From Paraburkholderia podalyriae (GTDB lineage Bacteria > Pseudomonadota > Gammaproteobacteria > Burkholderiales > Burkholderiaceae): a DNA stretch of 43,357 bases. The first letter of the stretch is position 1. The number at the start of each line of letters is the position of its first letter. The notes under the pieces were generated by a model, which was not told where the DNA came from, made no database searches, and saw only the letters and a list, made by a program, of their open reading frames with translations. Shown here one piece after another: positions 24,304 through 32,481 of the stretch. The translations under genes were made by a program, and so were the position numbers. The stretch lies in contig NZ_VZQQ01000052.1 in the NCBI RefSeq assembly GCF_014397785.1, forward strand, positions 1 to 43,357. The letters run 5' to 3'.

Positions 24304-25863
24304 ATGGTCACCAAGCATGCATTGCCGGGCAGCGAGCGGAAGGTCGAGCAGGGCACGAAGGTCATCGGGCAATGCGATCCCGCCGAGCGGATCGAGGTCT
24401 TCGTGATACTGCGCCGCCAGCAGCAGGCGCAGTTCGACGCATTGATGAAACGCATCGCGGCCGGCGACGCGAGCGTTAAGCCGCTGTCGCGCGAGGCGCT
24501 CGCCCAGGACTACGGCGCGGCGCCCGAGGACATCGGGAAGGTCCGCGCCTTCGCGGCCGCGCATGGGCTCACCGTCGCGCGCGAAGATTCGGCGGCGCGC
24601 TCGGTTCTGCTAAGCGGCACCATCGCGCAGTTCCAGAGCGCGTTCGAGGTCAAGCTCGAGCTCTACCAGCACCACGTGGCCGGCCAGTTCCGTGGCCGCG
24701 CCGGCGCGATCAGCGTGCCGGACGATCTGCATGGCGTCGTCGAAGCGGTGCTCGGGCTCGACAACCGGCCGCAGGCGCGGCCGCACTTTCGCATCCGGCC
24801 GCCGTTCGTGCCGGCGCGCGCCCTGCAGGTGTCGTACACGCCGCCGCAGCTCGCGTCGCTTTACCAGTTTCCGCAAGGTGACGGCGGCGGCCAGTGCGTC
24901 GGCATCATCGAGCTTGGCGGCGGCTACAACACGTCGGACCTAAAAACCTATTTCTCGAGCCTCGGCGTGAGCGAGCCGACCGTGACCCCGGTGGGCGTCG
25001 ATCAGGCCGGCAACCAGCCGAGCGGCGACCCGAACGGGCCGGACGGCGAGGTCACGCTCGACATCGAGATCGTCGGTGCGATCGTGCCGCGCGCGGCCAT
25101 CGCCGTGTACTTCACGCAGAACAGCGACGCCGGCTTCATCGACGCGGTGAGCCGCGCGGTGCACGACACGACCAACAAGCCGTCGGTGATCTCGATCAGT
25201 TGGGGCGCGCCGGAATCGGTCTGGACCAGCCAGTCGATGCAGGCGCTCAATAGCGTGCTGCAATCCGCGGCGGCGCTCGGCGTGACGGTCTGCGCGGCCT
25301 CGGGCGACAGCGGGTCGAGCGACGGCTCGGGCGGCGGCGACGCGGTCGACTTCCCGGCGTCGAGCCCGTACGTGCTCGCCTGCGGCGGCACGCACCTGAG
25401 CGCGTCGGGTTCGGCGATCACGCGCGAGGTCGTGTGGAACGACGGCGCGCAGGGCGGTGCGAGTGGCGGCGGCGTCAGCACGGCGTTTCCGGTACCGGCG
25501 TGGCAGGGGGGGTTGTCGGCCACGGCGACGGGGAGCGGCAGCCAGCCGCTCAGCGGACGCGGCGTGCCGGATGTCGCGGGCGATGCGTCGCCATTGACCG
25601 GCTACGACGTGCTGATCGACGGCACGCAAACGGTGGTGGGCGGCACCAGCGCGGTCGCGCCGCTGTGGGCGGCGCTGATCGCGCGCATCAACGCGGCGAA
25701 GGGACAGCCGGCCGGCTTCGTCAACGCGAAGCTGTACAAGGCGCCGGGCGTGTGCAACGACATTACGCAGGGCAACAACGGCAGCTTCGCGGCGTCGAAG
25801 GGCTGGGACGCCTGCACCGGACTTGGCAGTCCCAATGGCGCGAAGGTGGCGGGCGCACTATAG
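24304..25863 (+). CDS. Sedolisin (peptidase S53), kumamolisin-like acid serine-carboxyl protease
   Basis: 519 residues. A pro-domain (about 1-175, with VFVILRRQQQAQFDAL and EAVLGLDNRPQARPHFR) precedes the catalytic domain. The catalytic pair E249 and D253 is in GEVTLDIEI, the oxyanion aspartate is D335 (ASGDSGSSDG), and the nucleophile is S449 in GGTSAVAP. The C-terminal calcium site is NDITQGNNG...GWDACTGLGSPNG. Overall the protein closely follows kumamolisin, an endopeptidase active at low pH after self-cleavage of the pro-domain. No classical signal peptide is visible, as in kumamolisin. AGGAG lies before ATG 24304. The next gene encodes an S10 carboxypeptidase, suggesting a two-step acid proteolysis system. 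Confidence 0.95.
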   Translation: MVTKHALPGSERKVEQGTKVIGQCDPAERIEVFVILRRQQQAQFDALMKRIAAGDASVKPLSREALAQDYGAAPEDIGKVRAFAAAHGLTVAREDSAARSVLLSGTIAQFQSAFEVKLELYQHHVAGQFRGRAGAISVPDDLHGVVEAVLGLDNRPQARPHFRIRPPFVPARALQVSYTPPQLASLYQFPQGDGGGQCVGIIELGGGYNTSDLKTYFSSLGVSEPTVTPVGVDQAGNQPSGDPNGPDGEVTLDIEIVGAIVPRAAIAVYFTQNSDAGFIDAVSRAVHDTTNKPSVISISWGAPESVWTSQSMQALNSVLQSAAALGVTVCAASGDSGSSDGSGGGDAVDFPASSPYVLACGGTHLSASGSAITREVVWNDGAQGGASGGGVSTAFPVPAWQGGLSATATGSGSQPLSGRGVPDVAGDASPLTGYDVLIDGTQTVVGGTSAVAPLWAALIARINAAKGQPAGFVNAKLYKAPGVCNDITQGNNGSFAASKGWDACTGLGSPNGAKVAGAL

Positions 25864-25943
25864 TCTGCAACACAGCCCATAACACAACGACAAGACGTAA
25901 GAACGAAGACGCACGGCACGTAAAACGAACCCTTGGAGCGATC

Positions 25944-27605
25944 ATGAATACAGAATCAGCTTCCGGTAGTCAGCATTCGCCGCACAACACACATACCGTG
26001 GCCTCGTCAGGCGCGCTCACCGCCACAAGCGCGCCGCACAAGGCCGGCGACCAGCCGCTATTCGATCCGGTTGCCTATGGCAACGGCCCGGACGATTCAG
26101 TCACCGAAACGGTCGAGACGGCCGCGATCACGCATCATTCGGTGACGATCGGCGGACACCAGATCCACTACACGGCGACTGCGGGCCATCTGGTGATCGT
26201 CGATCCGAGCAGCTCGCAGCCGTCGGCGAGGATGTTCTACGTCGCGTTCACGCAGGACAATCAGACGGAGGAGACGCGGCCGGTCACGTTCTTCTATAAC
26301 GGCGGCCCGGGGTCCTCGTCAGTATTCGTGCTGCTAGGCTCGTTCGCGCCGAGCCGCATCAAAACGTCGATGCCGGGCTTCACACCGCCCGCGCCGTATT
26401 CACTTGAAGACAATCCGGACAGTCTGCTCGACAAAAGCGACCTCGTGTTTATCAACCCGGTCGGCACCGGGTATTCGGCGGCGATCGCGCCGAAGAAGAA
26501 TCGCGACTTCTGGGGCGTCGATCAGGACGCGGATTCGATCAAGCAGTTCATCAAGCGTTTTCTGACGAAGAACAACCGCTGGAATTCGCCGAAGTATCTG
26601 TTCGGCGAGTCCTACGGCACCGCTCGTAGCTGCGTGCTCGCGTACCGGTTGCACGAGGATGGGGTCGATCTGAACGGCATCACGCTGCAATCGTCGATTC
26701 TCGATTACACGCAATCGGGCAATCCGGTCGGCGCGCTGCCCACGGCGGCCGCGGACGCGTGGTATCACAAGAAGCTCGGCGCCGCGCCGCGCCCGACCGA
26801 TCTCGGCGCGTTCGCCGAGGAGGTCGCGCAATTCGCGCGCACCGACTACCTGGCCGCGCTGCGCAAGTTTCCGACCACAGATTCGGCGACCGTCGAAAAA
26901 CTCAGCGAATACACCGGCATCGACAAAACGACGCTGCTCGCGTGGAGCCTCGACATCGCGGGCTACGACAGCCGCGGCAATTCGCTGTTCCTGACCACGT
27001 TGCTGAAGTCGCAAGGCCTCGCGCTCGGCGCCTACGACGGCCGCGTGACCGCAATCGACACCGGCATCGCCGGCAAGATCGACCCGAACTCCGGCGGCAA
27101 CGATCCGACGATGACGGCTGTTACCGGCGTCTACACGACGATGTGGAACGTGTATCTGAACGAGCAGTTGAAGTACACGTCGAACTCGTCGTTCACCGAC
27201 CTCAACGATCAGGCGTTCAAGTACTGGGATTTCAGCCATATCGATCCGACCGGCGCGCAAAAGGGCGTCGACTCGAAAGGCGACATCATTCTGTACACCG
27301 CCGGCGATCTTGCGGCCGTGATGGCGCTCAATCCCGACCTCAAGGTGCTATCGGCGAACGGCTTCTTCGATTTCGTCACGCCGTTCTATCAGACCGTGCT
27401 CGATCTGCAGCAAATGCCGCTGCTCAGTCAGCAGGTGCGGCAGAACCTGTCGGCGCGATTCTATCCGTCGGGGCATATGGTCTATCTCGACGGCGGTTCG
27501 CGCACCGCGCTGAAAGCCGACCTCGCAAAGATGTACGAAGCGACAGTGTCGAACGCGCAAGCGCTCGGGCGGATCCGCGCTTTGCAGGCGCGGGTTGCGA
27601 AGTAG
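25944..27605 (+). CDS. Serine carboxypeptidase-like protein (peptidase S10)
   Basis: 553 residues. Hallmark segments are FFYNGGPGSSSV (oxyanion region), S223 in FGESYGTARS, D476 in NGFFDFVTPF and H511 in PSGHMVYLDGG, giving an intact Ser-Asp-His triad. S10 enzymes remove C-terminal residues, usually at acid pH. The N-terminus is hydrophilic with no clear signal peptide. GGAG precedes ATG 25944. It begins 80 bp after the sedolisin gene on the same strand and is followed by a terminator-like hairpin, so the two peptidases probably form one operon. How they leave the cytoplasm is unclear. Confidence 0.92.
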   Translation: MNTESASGSQHSPHNTHTVASSGALTATSAPHKAGDQPLFDPVAYGNGPDDSVTETVETAAITHHSVTIGGHQIHYTATAGHLVIVDPSSSQPSARMFYVAFTQDNQTEETRPVTFFYNGGPGSSSVFVLLGSFAPSRIKTSMPGFTPPAPYSLEDNPDSLLDKSDLVFINPVGTGYSAAIAPKKNRDFWGVDQDADSIKQFIKRFLTKNNRWNSPKYLFGESYGTARSCVLAYRLHEDGVDLNGITLQSSILDYTQSGNPVGALPTAAADAWYHKKLGAAPRPTDLGAFAEEVAQFARTDYLAALRKFPTTDSATVEKLSEYTGIDKTTLLAWSLDIAGYDSRGNSLFLTTLLKSQGLALGAYDGRVTAIDTGIAGKIDPNSGGNDPTMTAVTGVYTTMWNVYLNEQLKYTSNSSFTDLNDQAFKYWDFSHIDPTGAQKGVDSKGDIILYTAGDLAAVMALNPDLKVLSANGFFDFVTPFYQTVLDLQQMPLLSQQVRQNLSARFYPSGHMVYLDGGSRTALKADLAKMYEATVSNAQALGRIRALQARVAK

Positions 27606-27614
27606 CGGCGGCAA

Positions 27615-27657
27615 GCTGCGCGCGGGCCCCGCCGAATCGGTCGGGCACGCGCGCAGC
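27615..27657 (+). terminator. Long stem-loop, likely terminator of the peptidase operon
   Basis: GCTGCGCGCG (27615-27624) pairs perfectly with CGCGCGCAGC (27648-27657), and the inner CCCC/GGGG tracts can extend the stem. It begins 10 bp after the carboxypeptidase stop codon. A short TTTT follows a few bases later. Confidence 0.55.
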
Positions 27658-27746
27658 CATATGCGGCTTTTGTACTATCCAGATTGAATGTGTTTTAATT
27701 GCCTGGCGAATTGGATTACCGCGTGCCGCCGCCGGCGCGCAGACGA

Positions 27747-28427
27747 ATGAACGCAGGCATCGCAGACACACATCGGCGCGGTCTTTCCCGCGACACTACC
27801 CGCAGCAATGACGTGGCCAACGCGTCGCGGCTCGCGCGCAAGCGCGTCTTTTGCCCGCGCGTGCGCGCGACGCATCGTACGCTGCTCGTCAGCGTCGGCG
27901 CGCTGCTCGCGCTGTTCATCGGGGACGCCGTCGCGCAACAGAGCGCCGTGCTCGACGAACGCGTGACCCAGCAGTCGATCGGCCAAACGATTTGCCGCCG
28001 AGGTTATGCGGAAACCGTCGCGCCGCCATTCGACGAACTGGTGGCGCACAAGGATCGCATGCTTGCCGCGCGCGGCATCGAGATGGATGACGGCGCCGGG
28101 CTCGCGCTCGACCGGCGCGTGCCGATCGTGCTCGGCGGATCGCCCGATGCGCCGGCCAATCTCGATCTGTTGCCGTGGGCCGGCCCGCAGGGTGAGCGTC
28201 GCAAGGCGCGCGCGGCGGCGATGCTCAAGCGCTGTGTCTGCGAAGGCAAGCTGAGTCTCGCGCAGGCGCAAGCGGCGATCGTCGGCAACTGGTCGGCGGT
28301 ACATGCGGGTTTTGGCCAGGCGTCCTGCGACGTGAGCCGGCTCGACGTCGCGACCGGCGACGACGATGGCGTCGACAGCGAAGACAGCCGGCGCGGCGAC
28401 GTGCGTCAGCGTGAGAGCCCGCGTTGA
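27747..28427 (+). CDS. Exported or membrane-anchored protein with a degenerate DHxxPLxLGG-type (HNH-like) domain
   Basis: About 226 residues. A basic N-terminus is followed by a hydrophobic segment ending in IGDAVAQ, which looks like a signal peptide or anchor. The later part (DRRVPIVLGGSPDAPANLDLLPW, then ERRKARAAAML, CVCEGKLSLAQAQAAI) resembles bacterial proteins with a DHLIPLELGG...NLWPQ motif ending in LSLAEAQ. The usual DH is DR here, so nuclease-type catalysis looks lost. The start is uncertain: ATG 27747 has a poor Shine-Dalgarno and precedes the hydrophobic part by about 40 residues. Real gene likely, function unknown. Confidence 0.55.
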   Translation: MNAGIADTHRRGLSRDTTRSNDVANASRLARKRVFCPRVRATHRTLLVSVGALLALFIGDAVAQQSAVLDERVTQQSIGQTICRRGYAETVAPPFDELVAHKDRMLAARGIEMDDGAGLALDRRVPIVLGGSPDAPANLDLLPWAGPQGERRKARAAAMLKRCVCEGKLSLAQAQAAIVGNWSAVHAGFGQASCDVSRLDVATGDDDGVDSEDSRRGDVRQRESPR

Positions 28428-28507
28428 GCGCGTCGCGCATCGGCGCGCCCGCGCATTCCTCGCGAAACGACGGTTCGCTGCCCCCTCACTTTTTTCGGAG
28501 AAACACG

Positions 28508-28858
28508 ATGACCCATTCCCGTCTCGCCGCCGTTGCGCTGACGATCGGCTGCCTGAGCGGCAGCGCCGCCGCAGTTGCCGCCGCGCCCGCGCATTGCGCG
28601 CGCGCCGATGCGCTCGAAATTCGCGGCGACGTGCCCGCGGCGCTCAGCTTCGACGTGTATCGGCAACTGCGCCCGCTGAATGCGCGGCGCATCGCGCTAT
28701 TCGAGGCCGCCGGCGAAGTGAAGCGTCTGCCCGACGGCCTGCCGGTGTGCCAGATCGCCGACGACGGCGTCGACGATCCTTCCGCCGTGCTGGTCCGTCT
28801 GCCGCAGGGCAAGAATGCCTGGTGGGTGAGCGCGGCGAACGTGCAAGCGGCGGACTGA
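28508..28858 (+). CDS. Small secreted hypothetical protein
   Basis: 116 residues with a signal peptide (MTHSRLAAVALTIGCLSGSA..., cleavage near AAAPA, about residue 26). The mature part has two cysteines that could form a disulphide and a C-terminal GKNAWWVSAANV that recalls an SH3-like strand. CGGAG lies before ATG 28508. No known family recognised. A strong hairpin overlaps the stop codon. Confidence 0.72.
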   Translation: MTHSRLAAVALTIGCLSGSAAAVAAAPAHCARADALEIRGDVPAALSFDVYRQLRPLNARRIALFEAAGEVKRLPDGLPVCQIADDGVDDPSAVLVRLPQGKNAWWVSAANVQAAD

Positions 28859-28877
28859 TCGGCGCAATCAGTCCGCC
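28849..28877 (+). terminator. 11-bp stem-loop overlapping a stop codon
   Basis: GGCGGACTGAT (28849-28859), a 7-nt loop, and ATCAGTCCGCC (28867-28877) pair perfectly and include the TGA of the preceding gene. Only TTC follows, so it is a poor classical terminator, but the stem is strong. Confidence 0.5.
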
Positions 28878-29015
28878 TTCGCCCACGTCCCCCGTACGAT
28901 GCCTTCGACGATACAACTTCGTGCCAGGCCGGGGCCGGCCAGGCATGCCGGCTGCTGAAGCAGCTGATGCTTATTTAGGGTTGGCGCGACTGATTCAGGT
29001 ACAGTGCATCGACGA

Positions 29016-29037
29016 GGACACTGCGTCTAGTGTGTCC
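29016..29037. promoter_or_regulatory. Near-perfect inverted repeat upstream of a small gene (operator candidate)
   Basis: GGACACT and AGTGTGTCC are symmetrical except for one extra base and lie about 60 bp before the start codon at 29095. A second short dyad, CCTG-ACAA-CAGG, lies between them at about 29056-29067. Confidence 0.35.
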
Positions 29038-29094
29038 GATGTCGAAGCGGGCTATCCTGACAACAGGACAAAATTCGCACAGGAGATTTGAACG

Positions 29095-29259
29095 ATGGCC
29101 TTCTACTTGTCATGGCTCGCTATGGGGTTGGCCGGCGCGACCGGCGTCGTCGCGCTTCGCGCACTCGCCGCGGCTCAGGCGAAGCAGCGTGCCGCGCTGC
29201 GACCGGTGCGCATTTCAAGCCATGACGGCCGGACGGACCGTCAGGCGCGGCGAGGGTAG
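29095..29259 (+). CDS. 54-residue single-pass membrane protein
   Basis: An open frame of 55 codons starts at ATG 29095 with AGGAG in good position. It encodes one hydrophobic helix (LSWLAMGLAGATGVVALRAL) followed by a basic tail (RRG at the end). It ends 5 bp before the RRM-like gene and is probably co-transcribed with it. No known family. The Shine-Dalgarno and tight spacing make it credible. Confidence 0.55.
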   Translation: MAFYLSWLAMGLAGATGVVALRALAAAQAKQRAALRPVRISSHDGRTDRQARRG

Positions 29260-29264
29260 GCCGC

Positions 29265-29531
29265 ATGAACCTGACCGTGCGCAATATCGCCGAATCGTGC
29301 AGCGAGCAGGACGTGCGGGAATTTCTGAAGCGCGAACTCGGCCATTACGCGAAACACGTCGAGGTGGTGGACGCCGGCAAGCCCAGCGCCTACGCGACGG
29401 TCGAACTCGACGCGAGCGTTCCGTATGTCGGCGACGTGATCGCGCGGCAGATTCACGGCAAGCATCTGGGCGGCCAGCCGCTCGAAGCGAGCGCCGACCT
29501 GTTCAGCGGCGAACCGCCGGCCAAGCGGTAA
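29265..29531 (+). CDS. Small RRM-like (RNA-binding) protein
   Basis: 88 residues. The order NLTVRNI (RNP2-like), a helix (EQDVREFLKREL), SAYATVEL in the place of RNP1, a second helix (VGDVIARQIHGKHL) and GGQPLEAS fits a beta-alpha-beta-beta-alpha-beta RNA-recognition motif. The aromatic residues of a canonical RNP1 are reduced. Bacterial RRM proteins of about this size are known but poorly studied. Fold assignment from memory of the pattern, so moderate confidence. Confidence 0.55.
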   Translation: MNLTVRNIAESCSEQDVREFLKRELGHYAKHVEVVDAGKPSAYATVELDASVPYVGDVIARQIHGKHLGGQPLEASADLFSGEPPAKR

Positions 29532-30075
29532 GCTCGATTCTTTTCGACGGCGGGGCACATGGGCGACGACGCGCGCATGCCCACCGCGTTTGTTCGTATC
29601 GGAGAGCCGTCGGCGGCCTTTTCATCGCCCATCCGGCGATATTGCCGTGCACGAAATCCCGCTGGGATTCGTCCGCGAACGATACGCCGCTTTTATCGAG
29701 CGACTCGAGCATCGCATCGGCGGCTCGCTTGATATCGATAGTCACATTTTCGTCGGCGCGAATGAAACGCAGTGCCTGTTGCGCATCGGCTTCATCGCGT
29801 TGTTTGCCGTAAGGCAGGCGGACTGCGACGAAACGCGCGTCGTAATGGTTCGCGCGCAAACGCGCGACCGCGAGTTGCGCGAGACGTCCGGCTGTTGTCG
29901 AATCGACGCCGCCGCTAATGCCGAGCACATAAGTTTTAAGGTGGCTGCTGCGCAGATAGTGCGCCAGAAAATCAACCCGGCGCTCGATTTCGCGGTTCGC
30001 GTCGAATTCGGCGGCGATGTGCATTTCGGCCGCGATGCTGGCCTGGCGGTCGGCTGGATCGAATTGAGCCATCAT
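29503..30075 (-). pseudogene. nadE: Truncated nadE (NH3-dependent NAD synthetase), C-terminal half missing
   Basis: From ATG 30075 (GAGGAAAACAAG upstream is a good Shine-Dalgarno) the protein follows E. coli-type NadE for about 145 residues. It includes RRVDFLAHYL, the ATP-loop LGISGGVDSTTAGRL and FVAVRLPYGKQRDEAD. Homology stops after DFVHGN (near 29641), where NadE normally continues with KARERMK and the NaAD-binding half. The frame then runs through unrelated residues to a stop at 29503. NadE is normally about 270-285 residues, and the missing half holds part of the active site and dimer interface. The remnant could still be transcribed and translated, but NAD synthesis is not expected. 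Confidence 0.82.
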
Positions 30076-30412
30076 CTTGTTTTCCTCGTGAGAAAAATCG
30101 TTTGAAGCGGATTAAAAGCGGCCTTGAAAAACGGTTTGAGTATCGGGATGCGCCGCGGCTTTCGGTGGATCTTTCGTGGAATGAATCGTGTTCCGCTTTA
30201 TTGGCTTGATTTTCCGATGGCGGTTTTAATCGCGCATTAATTGTCTTTTGTCTGATACGTCGATTGTCGGAAAATAGCCAATCATTTCGAAGAGAGAGGA
30301 CTCGACGGTATTTTCATCGACACGCCTCAGTTCGCTGAGTAATATCGTTCGTTCCGAGCGCCGTAGGGACACGGCGTGCAATCAATAATAATCATGTTTG
30401 CTCCAAGACGCG
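30076..30412. other. AT-richer intergenic region with imperfect inverted repeat
   Basis: These 337 bp separate the nadE remnant (minus) from the L,D-transpeptidase (plus). ATTGGCTTGATTTTCCGA (30201-30218) is mirrored by TCGGAAAATAGCCAAT (30267-30282) with two bases missing. Promoters for both genes are expected here. No gene seen. Confidence 0.5.
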
Positions 30413-31453
30413 ATGACATACCCAGATCGGCGTGGCCAGCGGGGATTGAACCGCCTGAGGATTTGCGCGTGGGTTTGCGCAGGCGTTGTATCGAGTGCCG
30501 GCGCAATAGCGACGCAAGTTCATGCCGCGGCGCTCGACACCGCACAGTCACCAGCCCTGCCGGCATCCGCGGCGCATGCGGTGAATCTGACCAATCCGGC
30601 CAAAGCATCGAATAGCGCGAGCCGGCAGTTGACCACGATCGACGCCGCCACCATCGCCGCGCCCGACGCGGCCGGCGTTGTCGATCCGCGCCGCGCGTTC
30701 CTGCTACGTGACATATTCGCGCAGGACGTGACGCGCCGGCTCAGACTGCCCGCCGCGGAGCAGCGCGCGTACGCCGGCCGTCTGGAGACGGCGCTCAGTG
30801 AGAACGAGCTCGGCAATCTGTCGGGCGAGTACGTGGTGCTCGTCGATCGCAATCCGAACGCGCAGGCGCTGCTGATTTACTTCCGCCCGGCGCCGGCCGA
30901 TAGCTGGCAGATGATCGGCGCATCGCCAGTATCCACCGGACGGCCCGGCGAGTACGATCACTTCGTCACGCCGCTCGGCGTGTTCGAGCATACGCCGGAC
31001 AACATGGATTTCCGCTCCGAGGGCACGCAGAACGAAAACCACATTCGCGGCTACGGCCGGCGCGACATGCGCATCTTCGACCTCGGCTGGGCGCAGGGCG
31101 AACGCGGCTGGGGCAAGGGCGGCATGTCGCAGATGCGCTTCCAGATGCACGCGACCGACCCCGATCGGCTCGAACCGCTGCTCGGCATTCGCCATTCGAA
31201 GGGCTGCATACGGATACCCGCGTCGCTGAATACGTTTCTCGATCACTACGGGATTCTCGACGCGGGGTATGCGCAGCTGGTCGATTCCGGCCAATCGCTG
31301 TGGGTGCTGAAAAGCGATCGGCAGAACATGCCGTGGGCGGGGCGCTATATCGTCGTCGTCGATTCGCAGCGCAAGAGTCGGCCGGCGTGGTCGCCGGCGC
31401 CCGGCGCGGTTGCGCGCGCGAAAATGCCCGCGCGCGCGGATACGGCGGACTGA
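30413..31453 (+). CDS. L,D-transpeptidase (YkuD domain), exported
   Basis: About 346 residues. A hydrophobic segment (ICAWVCAGVVSSAGAIATQVHA) near residue 15 acts as signal peptide. The catalytic YkuD region is C-terminal, with H246 (QMHATDP), H261 and C265 in RHSKGCIRIP, the S/T-x-G-C-[IV]-R motif of these cysteine enzymes. They form 3-3 cross-links in peptidoglycan or attach proteins to it. FVTPLGVFEHTPDN is also typical of the domain. Both candidate starts (TTG 30398, ATG 30413) lack a clear Shine-Dalgarno; ATG is preferred. The stop codon is 36 bp from that of the convergent DMT gene. Confidence 0.85.
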   Translation: MTYPDRRGQRGLNRLRICAWVCAGVVSSAGAIATQVHAAALDTAQSPALPASAAHAVNLTNPAKASNSASRQLTTIDAATIAAPDAAGVVDPRRAFLLRDIFAQDVTRRLRLPAAEQRAYAGRLETALSENELGNLSGEYVVLVDRNPNAQALLIYFRPAPADSWQMIGASPVSTGRPGEYDHFVTPLGVFEHTPDNMDFRSEGTQNENHIRGYGRRDMRIFDLGWAQGERGWGKGGMSQMRFQMHATDPDRLEPLLGIRHSKGCIRIPASLNTFLDHYGILDAGYAQLVDSGQSLWVLKSDRQNMPWAGRYIVVVDSQRKSRPAWSPAPGAVARAKMPARADTAD

Positions 31454-31489
31454 CGGGCGCTGTGTCGCATCGTCGCCGTCAGGTGGCCG

Positions 31490-32395
31490 TTACGATCTCG
31501 CCAGCAGCACGCCAGCCAGAGCGACCGCAAACCCGGCGATCTGCACCGGCAGCAGCGTTTCGCCGAACCCCAGATAACCTGCGAGCGCGGCGAGCGGCGG
31601 CGCGAGAAACATCAGCGCGGTCGCGCGCGCCGCATCGCCGCGCCGGACCATCCAGACGAGCAACGTGACGCTGATGCCGGACAGCATCACGACACCCCAC
31701 GCGAGCGATGCCCATAGCGTCGGCGACGCGATCCAGCGATGCTCGCCGAGCGCCAGCGCCAGCACCCCCGCGACGACCGCCGCGCCGACATTCTGCACGG
31801 CGCTCGCGCTGCGAATGTCGGCGTTCGCGAGCGAGGTCTTCTGGAACAGCGTGCCCGCGGTGATCGCCCCCACCGCGACGATCGATATCAGCACGACCAG
31901 CCACGCGGGTGCGTTGCCGTGCGTAGGTGGCGTCGCGGCAGCGAGCTTCGGCGCGAGCACCAGTACCACGCCGGCGAGGCCGAGTGCCATGCCGCTCCAG
32001 CCGCGCCGCGACAAGCGCTCGCCGAATAGCGGCGCGGCGACGGCGGCCGTCGCGAGCGGCTGCAGCGCGCCGAGCAGAGCCATCACGCCGGCGCTCAGAC
32101 CTTGAGCGACGGCCCAGTAGCCGGCGCCGAGATAGACGCCTTGCAGCAGCGCGCCCGCGGCCAGGTGCTTGCCGAAGTCGCGTCCCGTCGGCCAGGCTGC
32201 GCGCGCGACGAGCGCGGCCAGCGCGAAGACCAGCGCGGTGCCGCCGAAGCGGGCAAGCAGAAACCGATTGGGATCGGCGTAAGGCGTGATCGCGCGGGCG
32301 ACCACGAAACCGGTCGACCACAGCACGACGAAGACGGCGGCAAGAAAGGTAGCGAGCATCGAAGCGGGCATTGAGGCGGGCATTGAAGCGGACAT
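31490..32395 (-). CDS. EamA/DMT-family transporter
   Basis: 301 residues from the first of four in-frame ATGs (32395, 32383, 32371, 32359). Ten predicted membrane helices and two EamA repeats; VLWSTGFVVARAITPYADPNRFLLARFGGTAL and YWAVAQGLSAGVMALLGALQPL are typical segments. Such proteins export or import metabolites; the substrate is not predictable. No Shine-Dalgarno precedes any of the four ATGs. A strong terminator sits only 16 bp upstream of the first ATG, so the gene needs its own promoter downstream of, or very close to, that terminator, or is expressed by read-through. A much longer upstream frame (to 32542) is not supported. Confidence 0.85.
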   Translation of the reverse strand: MSASMPASMPASMLATFLAAVFVVLWSTGFVVARAITPYADPNRFLLARFGGTALVFALAALVARAAWPTGRDFGKHLAAGALLQGVYLGAGYWAVAQGLSAGVMALLGALQPLATAAVAAPLFGERLSRRGWSGMALGLAGVVLVLAPKLAAATPPTHGNAPAWLVVLISIVAVGAITAGTLFQKTSLANADIRSASAVQNVGAAVVAGVLALALGEHRWIASPTLWASLAWGVVMLSGISVTLLVWMVRRGDAARATALMFLAPPLAALAGYLGFGETLLPVQIAGFAVALAGVLLARS

Positions 32396-32404
32396 TGAAG
32401 CGGA
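32357..32404. repeat. Four 12-bp tandem repeats carrying four in-frame start codons
   Basis: Units at 32357, 32369, 32381 and 32393 differ by one or two bases. Each holds an ATG on the minus strand, giving MSASMSAS-like MPAS repeats at the N-terminus of the DMT transporter. Confidence 0.9.
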
Positions 32405-32410
32405 CGGCGT

Positions 32411-32433
32411 AAAAAAGCCGCCATGTTGGCGGC
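32411..32433 (-). terminator. Rho-independent terminator after the UbiB-like gene
   Basis: On the minus strand GCCGCC-AACAT-GGCGGC is followed directly by TTTTTT. It lies about 50 bp after the stop codon of the UbiB-like gene and 16 bp before the first ATG of the DMT gene. It is a textbook terminator or an attenuator of the DMT gene. Confidence 0.9.
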
Positions 32434-32481
32434 ACAGGCGGCTCGCGTCTTGTTCGAAGCTGCAACGCACGCTCGGGGCCG

